Assembly (NCBI GenBank): GCA_035525055.1 | Contig: DATLEZ010000051.1 | Coordinates: 1-23,200, forward strand | Origin: DATEEG01 sp035525055 | GTDB lineage: Bacteria; Actinomycetota; Acidimicrobiia; Spongiisociales; ZC4RG35 | Direction of reading: 5' to 3' | Length of the DNA: 23,200 nucleotides | Shown: piece after piece, positions 14,985-22,939 of the stretch | How positions within the stretch are numbered: position 1 is the first letter of the stretch | Layout of the letters: each line of letters starts with the position of its first letter | Made by a program: the position numbers and the translations under genes | The notes under the pieces: model-generated | What the model was told of the DNA's origin: nothing | The model's database searches: none | What the model saw: only the letters and a program-made list of their open reading frames with translations

Positions 14985-15715
14985 ATCCCGTTCTCAGCGT
15001 CCGGAGTGTCACGAAGCGGTTTGGAGGTCTCACGGCCGTAAACGGCGTGAGCCTGGACCACGGTGAGGGAGAGATTCTGGGGATCATCGGGCCCAACGGA
15101 GCCGGAAAGACCACTTTGTTCAACGTCATCTCCGGTGCGATACCACCGGACGAAGGAGAGGTCGTCTACGGCGGGGAACGCATCGACCAGCTGGCGCCGT
15201 ACAAGATCGCATCGCGCGGCCTGGTGCGGACATTCCAGGTAGCCAAGCCCTTCACCGGCCTGACCGTCCTGGAGAACGTGATGGTTGGGGCCTTCCTCCG
15301 TCGGCCTGAGCATGACGAGGCCAAAGCTCATGCCCAGGCGATGCTCGAGCGCACCGGGTTGGATGCACTGGCCGACCGGCCAGTCAAGGGGCTCACCCTC
15401 TCAGCCCGGAAACGCCTCGAGCTTGCCCGGGCGTTGGCCACCGACCCGACGGTGCTGCTTCTCGATGAGGTATTGGCGGGGCTCACCCCCACAGAAGGTG
15501 CCGAGATGGTGAAGGTAGTGCGGGCGATTCGGGACGGCGGAGTATCTCTGCTGGTCATCGAACACGTCATGGCGCCGATCATGGCGCTGTCGGATCGCGT
15601 CGCCGTCATCCATCACGGCGAGTTGCTGGCAATCGGCCCGCCTGCACAGATCGCCAAGGACCCCACTGTCGTGGCGGCGTATCTGGGAGAGGAGTTCCAG
15701 ATTGCTCCGGATTGA
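14981..15715 (+). CDS. livG: ABC importer ATPase, LivG type
   Basis: The 244-aa ATPase powers the importer. Walker A is GPNGAGKT (38-45), followed by a Q-loop region with VRTFQVAKPFTGLTVLENV. Walker B is VLLLDEVLAGL (about 158-168), with the switch His in LLVIEHVM. The ABC signature LSARKRLELARAL departs from the usual LSGGQ but the same Arg/Lys-type variant is common in LivG proteins. ATG 14981 overlaps the livM stop by four bases. The gene overlaps livF by 14 bases. Confidence 0.94.
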   Translation: MNPVLSVRSVTKRFGGLTAVNGVSLDHGEGEILGIIGPNGAGKTTLFNVISGAIPPDEGEVVYGGERIDQLAPYKIASRGLVRTFQVAKPFTGLTVLENVMVGAFLRRPEHDEAKAHAQAMLERTGLDALADRPVKGLTLSARKRLELARALATDPTVLLLDEVLAGLTPTEGAEMVKVVRAIRDGGVSLLVIEHVMAPIMALSDRVAVIHHGELLAIGPPAQIAKDPTVVAAYLGEEFQIAPD

Positions 15716-16403
15716 GGGCTTGCGAGCCGGCTACGGGGATCTGATGATCTTGCACGGGATCGACATCGAGGTGAGGGAGGGCGAAGTGGTGGCGCTCATC
15801 GGCGCCAACGGCGCCGGCAAGACCACGACGCTGAAGACGATTTCCGGCATTGTGCGCGCCTCGAGTGGAACGGTCACCTTCGACGACCAGGCCATCCACA
15901 ACTGGCAGCCGCGTCGAATCGTCTCAGAGGGTCTGATCCAGGTACCGGAGGGTCGCAAGCTGTTTCCCGACCTCACGGTCCGAGACAACCTCTTCCTGGG
16001 TGCCTACCGGCGTGGAAGATCGGAAGCCAACGAGACCGTCGATGAGGTCTTTGAGCTGTTTCCCCTGCTGCGAGAACGGTTTTCTCAGACCTCCGGGACC
16101 TTGAGCGGCGGGGAGCAGCAGATGCTGGCCATCGGCCGCGCCCTCATGGGCAAACCTCGCCTGCTCATGCTCGATGAGCCATCCCTCGGCCTCGCCCCGA
16201 TGCTGGTCGCCGACACTTTTGAAGTGGTACGCGATCTCAGACGGCGGGGGCTGACGGTGATGCTGGTAGAACAGAACGCCGTCCACGCTCTGCAACTATC
16301 CGATCGAGCGTACGTGTTGGAGAACGGAAACGTCGTCTTGGAGGGGACCGGAGAGGAGCTGCTGAGCGATGATAGAGTCCGCTCGGCCTATCTCGGGCTG
16401 TGA
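15702..16403 (+). CDS. livF: ABC importer ATPase, LivF type
   Basis: The 233-aa second ATPase has all standard motifs: Walker A GANGAGKT, Q-loop segment EGLIQVPEGRKLFPDLTVRDNL, signature LSGGEQQMLAIGRAL, Walker B LLMLDEPSLGL and switch region VMLVEQNA. The TTG start (15702) lies inside livG and follows GGGAGAGGAG by 7 bases, the best-supported choice since similarity begins at once (LRIEGLRAGYGDL). It completes a full LivKHMGF importer. The downstream MmgE/PrpD gene overlaps or abuts its end, so importer and enzymes are made from one transcript. Confidence 0.93.
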   Translation: MLRIEGLRAGYGDLMILHGIDIEVREGEVVALIGANGAGKTTTLKTISGIVRASSGTVTFDDQAIHNWQPRRIVSEGLIQVPEGRKLFPDLTVRDNLFLGAYRRGRSEANETVDEVFELFPLLRERFSQTSGTLSGGEQQMLAIGRALMGKPRLLMLDEPSLGLAPMLVADTFEVVRDLRRRGLTVMLVEQNAVHALQLSDRAYVLENGNVVLEGTGEELLSDDRVRSAYLGL

Positions 16404-17754
16404 CGAGGGCGTGACCGGGGGCCGCTCGACCGCCCCTGGGCCGGCACCGCTTCGTACTCTGGCCGGTCAAGCCGTTGCTCTGTCCTGGCCGGACGTCCCG
16501 GCCAAGGTTCAGGACCGAACCCTGCTGGTTCTCTTCGATACCCTCGGCGTGATGCTGGCCGGGGCCGGCACTCCGGAGGTCCAAGCCCTGGCTGCGCAAT
16601 TCCAGGAGGGGGGCGCGTCACCGCTGGTCGGGCTGGGGCGCACGTCGAGCGCCGATGCCTCCTGCTGGGTGAATGGCGCCGCCGTCTGTTGTCTGGAACT
16701 CGACGAGGGCAGCAAGTACGTCCGGGGACACCCGGCCGCCCATGTCGTGCCCGCCGCGTTGGCGGTCGCCGCCGGCCACCAGGGAGCCGACTGGTTGGCT
16801 GCGGTACTGGCCGGTTACGAGACGGCCGCCCGGTTCGGTCGTGCCACCCGGCTTCGCCCCGGTGTGCATCCACATGGAACCTGGGGAGCAACCGGCGCGG
16901 CAGCAGCAGCCGCCCGGTTGGCGGGTCTGGACGGTGACGGAATGGTGGCAGCCGTTGATGCCGCCTCCGGCCTGGCGCTGGCACCGCATTTCGAGTCGGC
17001 GCTCACCGGCAACCCGGTGCGGAACCTGTGGGTGGGCGCCGCTAATACTGCCGGCCTGGCAGCCGCCCGACTGGCTGCCGCCGGGGGGACGGTGCCGGGT
17101 GGGACGGCCGCTTTCACCCTCGGGCAGATCCTCGGTGAATTCGACCCGGACCCGCTGGCGGTCCCGTTCGACGAACGTTTCGAGATCCTCGGTGGCTACT
17201 TCAAGCGGCACGCCGCTTGTGCCTACACCCACCCCCAGGCCGACGCCATCCTCGCTCTGCGTGAGGAGGGACCGGTGGATGCGGAGCGAATTGAGACCAT
17301 CACCGTTGAGACGTTCGCGATCGCCGCCGCCCTCGATCGGAGGGAGTGGCCGACCCGCCTGGCCGCCATGTTCTCCATCCCCTACGTGGCGGCGGTGACC
17401 CTCCTCGACGGTGCCTTCGGTCCGGACGCCACCTCCCGAGTTCGACGGGAGGATCCAGTGGTAGGCGACCTGGCTCGTCGCGTGGAGGTGAAAGCGACAG
17501 ACGAGTTCGAGGCACGCCTGCCCGAGCGGCGCGGCGCGCGGGTCACGGTACGAATGAGAGACGGTTCGAAACGGTCGGCGGAGGTCGAGCAGCCAATCGG
17601 AGACGCCGCGTACCAACCGCTCGGGTGGGACGAGATCCGCGCCAAGCTGAGTGACCTGATCGGCGCAGACCGAATGATCCGGCTGGAGGGGGCGGTGCGG
17701 GCCCTGCCCGCTCAACCCGTCGACGTCCTGCTTGAAGAACTGGAGAGGAGTTGA
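16369..17754 (+). CDS. MmgE/PrpD family protein, copy 2
   Basis: The 461-aa protein is a second member of the 2-methylcitrate dehydratase/cis-aconitate decarboxylase/iminodisuccinate epimerase family. Typical segments are VQDRTLLVLFDTLGVMLAGAG near the N-terminus, LELDEGSKYVRGHPAAHVVPAALAVAAG (Asp112) in place of the DFDD motif of copy 1, VHPHGTWGATGAAAAAARL and YFKRHAACAYTHPQADAI. The active-site motifs differ from copy 1, so a different substrate or reaction is likely. ATG 16369 has GGAGAGGAG 10 bases upstream but overlaps livF by 35 bases; in-frame GTG 16411, 7 bases after livF, is a credible alternative. The racemase gene follows at once. Confidence 0.9.
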   Translation: MIESARPISGCDEGVTGGRSTAPGPAPLRTLAGQAVALSWPDVPAKVQDRTLLVLFDTLGVMLAGAGTPEVQALAAQFQEGGASPLVGLGRTSSADASCWVNGAAVCCLELDEGSKYVRGHPAAHVVPAALAVAAGHQGADWLAAVLAGYETAARFGRATRLRPGVHPHGTWGATGAAAAAARLAGLDGDGMVAAVDAASGLALAPHFESALTGNPVRNLWVGAANTAGLAAARLAAAGGTVPGGTAAFTLGQILGEFDPDPLAVPFDERFEILGGYFKRHAACAYTHPQADAILALREEGPVDAERIETITVETFAIAAALDRREWPTRLAAMFSIPYVAAVTLLDGAFGPDATSRVRREDPVVGDLARRVEVKATDEFEARLPERRGARVTVRMRDGSKRSAEVEQPIGDAAYQPLGWDEIRAKLSDLIGADRMIRLEGAVRALPAQPVDVLLEELERS

Positions 17755-17755
17755 T

Positions 17756-18406
17756 TTGAGACTGCGTGCCATCACGCCCATCGTTGTGCCCGATGACGAG
17801 CTGGCCCGCCGGCAAATCCGATACGACGCGCTCTGTCCACCGGGTGTGAGCCTCCACCTGGATAATCTCTCTGCCGGGCCCGACCGGCTCGAGTCAGAAG
17901 AACAGATCCGGGAATCGGAGCGGCTCGTCTATGAAGAGGCACTGCGCACCGATGCCGACCGCTACGACGGCATCTTCCTCGACTGCGTTCTCGACCCGGC
18001 ACTCGAGAACCTCCGGGACGACAGTCCGCTTCCCGTGTTCGGGATAACCCGCCTGGTTTCGGGCTATCTGGTATCGATGGGCTTGCGAATGGCCGCGGTG
18101 GCTCGCAATCAGGCGATAGCCGACGAACTGACCGCCCGCATCGCCGCGGCCGGATGGGCAGATGAACTCGAAGGCGTCGTGGTCCTCGACCTCTCCCTGG
18201 AGGACATCGCCGACACCTCCCGGTGGAACGCGGCAGTGGCCACCGGGTTAGCAGCCGCCCGCCTGAGGGTCGATGCCGTCATCAACGGGTGCTCCGCGGT
18301 GGAGGTACGACCCACTGATGATGGTCCTGCGGTTCTCGACCCAACGGCTCTAGCTCTCCGTCTGATTGGTGCCGGAATCGACCTGTTCGAAGGTGGGGAC
18401 CGATGA
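17756..18406 (+). CDS. Asp/Glu/hydantoin racemase family protein
   Basis: The 216-aa protein belongs to the cofactor-independent two-cysteine racemases. C77 in FLDCVLDPALENLRD and C179 in INGCSAVE are the expected acid/base pair. The DP.L...R context after the first Cys and PVFGITR resemble hydantoin and allantoin racemases more than glutamate racemase; maleate isomerase belongs to the same superfamily. TTG at 17756 is chosen because GGAGAGGAG lies 6 bases upstream and the family N-terminus (RLRAITPIV) follows; an upstream ATG would overlap the previous gene. It overlaps the flavoprotein gene by four bases (ATGA). Next to a hydantoinase-like enzyme, stereo-inversion of a cyclic amide or its product is likely. 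Confidence 0.85.
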   Translation: MRLRAITPIVVPDDELARRQIRYDALCPPGVSLHLDNLSAGPDRLESEEQIRESERLVYEEALRTDADRYDGIFLDCVLDPALENLRDDSPLPVFGITRLVSGYLVSMGLRMAAVARNQAIADELTARIAAAGWADELEGVVVLDLSLEDIADTSRWNAAVATGLAAARLRVDAVINGCSAVEVRPTDDGPAVLDPTALALRLIGAGIDLFEGGDR

Positions 18407-19767
18407 GCGACCTGTCGACCGACATCCTCGTGGCCGGGGCGGGGGCCGCGGGCCTGGCGGCAGCTCTGGCCGCATCCGACCGGGGCCTCGAAGTCGCGGT
18501 CGTGGAAGCGAAGGAGACCTTTCGGCAAGGCAGCAACACCGCCATGAGCACGTCGATGGTTCCCGCCGGAGGGAGCCGCTGGCAAGCTGCGGCCGGCATC
18601 GACGATTCTCCCGGGTTGTTCTACGACGACGTAATGGCCAAGACCAAAGGTGCTGCCAACCCGGTGGTGACCGGGACGCTCACCACGGTGGCACCCGAGC
18701 TGGTCGCCTGGATGGCCGATCGGGGCGGAGTGCCTCTCGAGTTAGTCACCGACTTCCAGTATCCGGGCCATTCCCGCGACCGTTGCCACACCGTCGCCGA
18801 TAGGGCAGGCCGCACTCTCCACCGGCACCTGCTCGAAGAAGCGGGCCAGCGGCCCGAGATCACGATCATAGTCCCAATGCGGTTGGTCGATGTGCATCAC
18901 AACGGATGGCGTGTCGAGTCGGCGGTGGTTGAGACACCCGACGGGAGCCGGGAGGAGATGGGGACGGGCTCGGTAGTGCTGGCGACGAACGGGTTCGGTG
19001 CCCGCCCCGATCTCGTGTCCCGATACATCCCCGAGATAAGGTCCGGGTTGTACTTCGGTGGTGACGGCAGCACCGGTGACGCATTGGCCATCGGCAAGTC
19101 GGTGGGCGCCGATGTGGAGTTTCTGGATGCCTACCAGGGGCACGGCTCGGTGGCCTCGCCGCACGGGATCCTGGTCACCTGGGCGACGGTCATGCACGGA
19201 GCCATGCTCCTCAATGCCGAAGGGCGGCGCTTTGGCAATGAGACGACCGGCTATTCCGAGTACGCCGTGCCGGTGCTCGCGCAGCGGGACGGCCTGGCCT
19301 GGGTGGTGCTCGATGAGCGTATCGATCGGGCCTGCCGGACGTTCAAGGACTACCAGGACTTGCTGGAAGCGAAGGCCGTGCGTTGGGTGGACGACGAGCA
19401 GTCGTTGGCGGACCTTCTGGGTGCTCCGGCCCCGGCAGTGGAGTCCACTCTGGCAGTAGCCCGTTCCGCCGCCTCCGGAGAGACGGTGGATGAGTTCGGG
19501 CGGACCTTCTGGGAGAAGCCTCTCCGACCCCCGTACGGCGCCGTGAAAGTCACGGGGGCGCTCTTCCACACCCAGGGCGGGTTGCGGGTCGACGCCAACG
19601 CCACCGTGCTCCGCAACGGAGCGCCCATCCCCGGGCTGTATGCAGCAGGTGGGGCAGCCGTCGGTATCTCCGGCCATGGTGCGGCCGGTTACCTGGCCGG
19701 GAACGGACTGCTGTCCGCACTGGGTCTGGGCTACCTGGCTGGCCGCCACGCCGCCACCGGAAACTGA
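18403..19767 (+). CDS. FAD-dependent oxidoreductase, fumarate reductase/SDH flavoprotein-like
   Basis: The 454-aa soluble protein starts with an FAD-binding Rossmann motif (ILVAGAGAAGLAAALAASDRGLEVAVVEA). It has the second dinucleotide strand GSVVLATNGFG, an NAEGRRFGNE segment, FHTQGGLRVDANATVL carrying the substrate-side His of fumarate-reductase-like enzymes, and the C-terminal IPGLYAAGGAAVGISGHGAAGYLAGNGLLSAL. No signal peptide, heme motif or membrane segment is visible, so it is cytoplasmic and needs a separate redox partner. Relatives reduce or introduce C=C bonds next to a carboxyl or keto group. It overlaps the racemase gene and precedes the amidohydrolase by 46 bases. Confidence 0.88.
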   Translation: MSDLSTDILVAGAGAAGLAAALAASDRGLEVAVVEAKETFRQGSNTAMSTSMVPAGGSRWQAAAGIDDSPGLFYDDVMAKTKGAANPVVTGTLTTVAPELVAWMADRGGVPLELVTDFQYPGHSRDRCHTVADRAGRTLHRHLLEEAGQRPEITIIVPMRLVDVHHNGWRVESAVVETPDGSREEMGTGSVVLATNGFGARPDLVSRYIPEIRSGLYFGGDGSTGDALAIGKSVGADVEFLDAYQGHGSVASPHGILVTWATVMHGAMLLNAEGRRFGNETTGYSEYAVPVLAQRDGLAWVVLDERIDRACRTFKDYQDLLEAKAVRWVDDEQSLADLLGAPAPAVESTLAVARSAASGETVDEFGRTFWEKPLRPPYGAVKVTGALFHTQGGLRVDANATVLRNGAPIPGLYAAGGAAVGISGHGAAGYLAGNGLLSALGLGYLAGRHAATGN

Positions 19768-19813
19768 CATGTCAAACGCGGGTGCGAACCCGCCGGACAG
19801 AGGAGTAGTGCGA

Positions 19814-21274
19814 ATGTTCGATCTGGTCGTGAAGAACGTGAGGGTGGTGCGACCCAACAAAACCGACGCCGAGTCACTCGACATCGCCATCCAGGACGGG
19901 AGCATCGCCCGACTGGCGGCCGATATCGATCCGGCCGAGGCCGTCCGGGTGTTCGACGGGAATGGCCTGCTGGCATTCCCGGGCGTCGTCGATTCCCACA
20001 TGCACTTTGGTATCTACCACCCGCTGGCCGAGGACATCGTCTCGGAGAGTCGCGCCGCCGCCAGCGGGGGTGTCACGGCAGGCATCAGCTACATGCGAAC
20101 CGGCCAGTACTACCTCAACAAGGGCGGGCCCTACGCCGACTTCTTCCCCGACGTCCTCGACATGAGCGAGGGTCGGTCCTACATCGACTACGGCTATCAC
20201 CTTGCACCGATGATGAACCAACACATCGATGAGATCCCCGAGCTGATCGATCGATTCGGCGTGCCTTCGTACAAGATCTTCATGTTCTACGGCAGTCACG
20301 GGCTGCACGGCCGCTCCGATGACCAGAGCTCCTTCCTGATGACACCACCCGGGGAGCGGTACGACTTCGCCCACTTCGAGTTCATCATGCGAGGTGCCCG
20401 GGCGGCCATGGACCGCTTCCCGGATAAGGCCCGGAACATCTCGGTGTCGCTGCACTGCGAAACGGCAGAGATCATGCGGGCCTATACGAAGATGGTGGAA
20501 GACGCCGGGGAGCTTTCGGGTCTGGCCGCCTATAACGCCGCCCGGCCACCGCACTCGGAAGGCCTAGCCATCACGATCGCCTCATACCTCGCCCACGAGA
20601 CCGACTGCACCAACATCAACCTGTTGCACTTGAGTTCCGCCAAGGCGATCGACGCGGCCCTCCGCATGGCTCAGGTGTTTCCGCACATCGACTTCCGGCG
20701 AGAGGTGACCGTGACCCACCTGCTGGCAGACATCGATACCGCCAACGGCAACTACGGCAAAGTCAATCCGCCCATTCGGCCACGAGAGGACGTCGAGGCA
20801 CTCTGGCAAGCCGTCCTCGACGGCGATGTCGACTGGGTGGTGAGTGACCATGCCTGCTGCCGGGAGGAGATGAAGCTCGACCGTGACGACCCGGAGAACA
20901 TGTGGCTGGCCAAATCCGGTTTCGGCGGTACCGAATTTCTCCTCTCCGGTGTACTGAGCGAAGGAACCAAGCGAGGCCTGCCCCTGCATAGGGTGGCAGA
21001 GCTGGTCTCATGGAACCCGGCGCAACGCTATGGGTTAGACAAGAAAGGCACAATCGAGGAGGGCTACGACGCAGACCTGGCCCTTGTCGATCCGGACGAG
21101 ACATTCATAGTGCGGGCCGCCGATTCAGAGTCGACCCAGGAGTACTCCCCGCTCGAGGGCCACGAGCTGACCGGGAAGGTCAAACACGTTTTCCTGCGCG
21201 GCACGCAGATCCTGGACGGAGGACGGGTGATCGGCGAACCTACCGGCCGCTACCTGGCGCGCCCCACCGGCTGA
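19814..21274 (+). CDS. Hydantoinase/dihydropyrimidinase-like cyclic amidohydrolase
   Basis: The 486-aa metalloenzyme belongs to the dihydroorotase/hydantoinase branch of the amidohydrolases, which open cyclic amides, imides or ureides. Metal-site residues are all present: H62 and H64 in DSHMHFG, the bridging Lys154 in SYKIFMFYG, H214 in SLHCET, H272 in LLHLSSAK and D345 in VSDHACC. KVNPPIRPREDVEALW is the usual substrate-loop motif. ATG 19814 is preferred because AGGAG (19801-19805) lies 8 bases upstream; in-frame GTG 19808 and ATG 19769 are alternatives. It ends the long plus-strand operon, 2 bases from the convergent iclR stop. Confidence 0.9.
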   Translation: MFDLVVKNVRVVRPNKTDAESLDIAIQDGSIARLAADIDPAEAVRVFDGNGLLAFPGVVDSHMHFGIYHPLAEDIVSESRAAASGGVTAGISYMRTGQYYLNKGGPYADFFPDVLDMSEGRSYIDYGYHLAPMMNQHIDEIPELIDRFGVPSYKIFMFYGSHGLHGRSDDQSSFLMTPPGERYDFAHFEFIMRGARAAMDRFPDKARNISVSLHCETAEIMRAYTKMVEDAGELSGLAAYNAARPPHSEGLAITIASYLAHETDCTNINLLHLSSAKAIDAALRMAQVFPHIDFRREVTVTHLLADIDTANGNYGKVNPPIRPREDVEALWQAVLDGDVDWVVSDHACCREEMKLDRDDPENMWLAKSGFGGTEFLLSGVLSEGTKRGLPLHRVAELVSWNPAQRYGLDKKGTIEEGYDADLALVDPDETFIVRAADSESTQEYSPLEGHELTGKVKHVFLRGTQILDGGRVIGEPTGRYLARPTG

Positions 21275-21276
21275 GA

Positions 21277-22062
21277 TCAGGACTCAGGCGGGCGGTAACC
21301 CATCTGACGGGAAAGGCGTTGGCCGGCCTCGACGATGAGGGCGACGGCGGCGTCCACCTCTGCCCGAAACCTCTCCGCCGGGCCGCACAGGCTCATTGAA
21401 GCGATCGGTGTGCCGCTGTAATCGAGGATCGGCGCGGCGACCGAGCCGGCTCCCGCCTGCCGCTCGCCGTTGGAAACGGCGAAACCGGCCGACCGGATCG
21501 TGGTGAGTTCGTCGAGCAACCGGGCGGGATCGGTGATGGTCAGGTCGGTGAAACGCTCGAGATCGACGGTCGAGATGTACTCATCGATCTCCTCTGCCGT
21601 CAGATGCGCGAGGAGAACCTTCGACGAACTGCCGGCATGGAGGGGAAACGACCGTCCCAGCGGTACGGTCATCTTCACTTCACGGGGCGGCGTGACCTGG
21701 TCGATATAGACGCGATGCCATCCCGAGCGGATCGACAGGGTGGCCGTTTCCTGAGTCTTCTCGGACAGATCTCTGAGCACCGGATGAGCGAGATCGCGTA
21801 CGTCGACATGGCGAAGGAAACTGAGTCCAACGTCAAGAGCAGTCGGCCCCAGCAAATAGCGGTGAGTTGCCAAGTCAAGCTCGATGAATCCCGTAGTTCG
21901 CAAGGAGTTGAGGATCCGATGTACCACAGCCTTGGAAATGCCCAACTCCTGAGCGATTTCCGTCACCCCGAGGGTCCGGCTGTCGGCGCGGGCAAACGCC
22001 GCCAGAACCTCGGCAGTTCGCACGACAGTTGCGATCGTTTGTCCCGCGGATTTGTCTGTCAT
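21277..22062 (-). CDS. IclR-family transcriptional regulator
   Basis: The 261-aa regulator has an N-terminal winged helix-turn-helix (about residues 8-72, with VTEIAQELGISKAVVHRILNSLRTTGFIELD) and a C-terminal effector-binding domain. The latter includes SFPLHAGSSSKVLLAHL and AGAGSVAAPILDYSGTPIASMSLCGP, both typical of IclR proteins. ATG 22062 fits the domain start. It is the only recognisable pathway regulator in the island. Its own promoter region holds the palindrome at 22098-22118, related to those at 6953-6977 and 11597-11623, suggesting that it controls all three promoters and itself, responding to a pathway acid. Confidence 0.94.
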   Translation of the reverse strand: MTDKSAGQTIATVVRTAEVLAAFARADSRTLGVTEIAQELGISKAVVHRILNSLRTTGFIELDLATHRYLLGPTALDVGLSFLRHVDVRDLAHPVLRDLSEKTQETATLSIRSGWHRVYIDQVTPPREVKMTVPLGRSFPLHAGSSSKVLLAHLTAEEIDEYISTVDLERFTDLTITDPARLLDELTTIRSAGFAVSNGERQAGAGSVAAPILDYSGTPIASMSLCGPAERFRAEVDAAVALIVEAGQRLSRQMGYRPPES

Positions 22063-22085
22063 GTATCACCGGAAGGGTCAACGCC

Positions 22086-22118
22086 AGTGTAACGCCCTCG
22101 TTCCGCCGGGTGGAACGA
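22086..22118 (-). promoter_or_regulatory. iclR promoter with candidate operator, copy 3
   Basis: Positions 22098-22118 form a perfect inverted repeat, TCGTTCC-N7-GGAACGA, with the same 7-base spacing as the core palindromes at 6961-6977 and 11605-11621. On the minus strand a possible -10 TACACT (22091 to 22086) lies next to it, and a -35 would fall at about 22109-22114, inside the palindrome. Binding here would block the core promoter, fitting autorepression. Confidence 0.65.
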
Positions 22119-22125
22119 AGGTCCG

Positions 22126-22623
22126 ATGGGTGAACGGGCCCATAGCGAATGGGACCGCGCGGGCGCGCTCTCTTCTCAACAGTTCAACCTGGCACTGTTG
22201 GCCGCCCACTCATCCGTTGGCCTTCCCCTCACCAAGCAAACCCGGGAGTGGACAGAGGCCGAAATCGACGAGATCGAAGAGCAGAACCCTGACTATCCAG
22301 GCGATCTTCGCGCACAACTCGAAAGCGAACCAGCCTCCCCGAGATTCTGCTCGGCATTCGGTCAAGCTAGAGCTGTGGTCGCGGTCTGGCTGCCCGCCTC
22401 CGCCCTCGAGCGCGGCGAGGAGGCGTTAGCAAGTCAACTTGGGGACGCACCGACCAGGCGCATCTTCTGGATCCCAATCGATGCCATCAACGGAAGCACA
22501 CCGACTCTCATTGAGGGGGTGCCCGATCTCCTACGGGGACGAGGCTGGGTGCCGACGACGACCTACTGGTCTCGTGTAATCCCAGGCCGTGCGAAATCGC
22601 AATATTGTTGGCAGGTGGTCTAA
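22126..22623 (+). CDS. Hypothetical protein (165 aa)
   Basis: The frame begins with ATG 22126, preceded by AAGG, 8 bases after the operator palindrome and divergent from iclR. The N-terminus contains SQQFNLALLAAHSS; the middle has an acidic helix (EWTEAEIDEIEEQNPDYPGD), and VVAVWLPASALERGEEALASQLGD and RRIFWIPIDAINGS follow. No domain, signal peptide or membrane segment is recognised. The sequence looks coding, but there is no link to the pathway apart from its position, and transcription so close to the operator is uncertain. Confidence 0.5.
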   Translation: MGERAHSEWDRAGALSSQQFNLALLAAHSSVGLPLTKQTREWTEAEIDEIEEQNPDYPGDLRAQLESEPASPRFCSAFGQARAVVAVWLPASALERGEEALASQLGDAPTRRIFWIPIDAINGSTPTLIEGVPDLLRGRGWVPTTTYWSRVIPGRAKSQYCWQVV

Positions 22624-22867
22624 AGACCGCAGGTCCAGCAAGCGCACCTCGGATGTCGTCGACTCCGGTGACTGCCAAGAGGTCTGCCAGCGGCTCCACA
22701 CTCTGATGGATGAGTGCCAGCTACGCCGGACCCGGCGTGCACGGCGCCCTCGCCGCCATGGAAGAAAATCTCCAACTCTGCATAGCTCATCACCGCCACC
22801 CGTAACTTCCAAGGGACAGGAACGTCACGCCGATGATCCGCTTGCGTGATGTAATGGGGCCCGACGC
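22624..22867. other. Right-end stretch without a convincing gene
   Basis: I see no well-supported gene here. On the minus strand, fragments in different frames (AVMSYAELEIFFHGG near 22780 and VEPLADLLAVTGVDDIRGAL near 22690) read as possible pieces of a decayed small gene, but no single frame shift obviously joins them. No RNA gene or terminator was recognised. Confidence 0.4.
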
Positions 22868-22886
22868 GTGACACACCTGTGACACA
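22868..22886 (+). promoter_or_regulatory. Paired GTGACACA repeats, candidate right integrase arm sites
   Basis: GTGACACA occurs at 22868-22875 and 22879-22886, with the same 11-bp period and orientation as the pair at 261-279. The pair lies about 53 bp inside the right attachment core. In the circular form of the island the two pairs would flank the attachment core as P and P' arms. Confidence 0.65.
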
Positions 22887-22939
22887 GGCGACCCGACCGA
22901 GCGCGAATGACCAGGATATGGAGGGATCACAGTGTGGTT

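Noticed and set aside
22620..22874. Minus-strand ORF of 84 aa near the right end
   Set aside because: It has no clear ribosome binding site, only a short plausible segment, and neighbouring frames hold other plausible pieces; at most a decayed gene.
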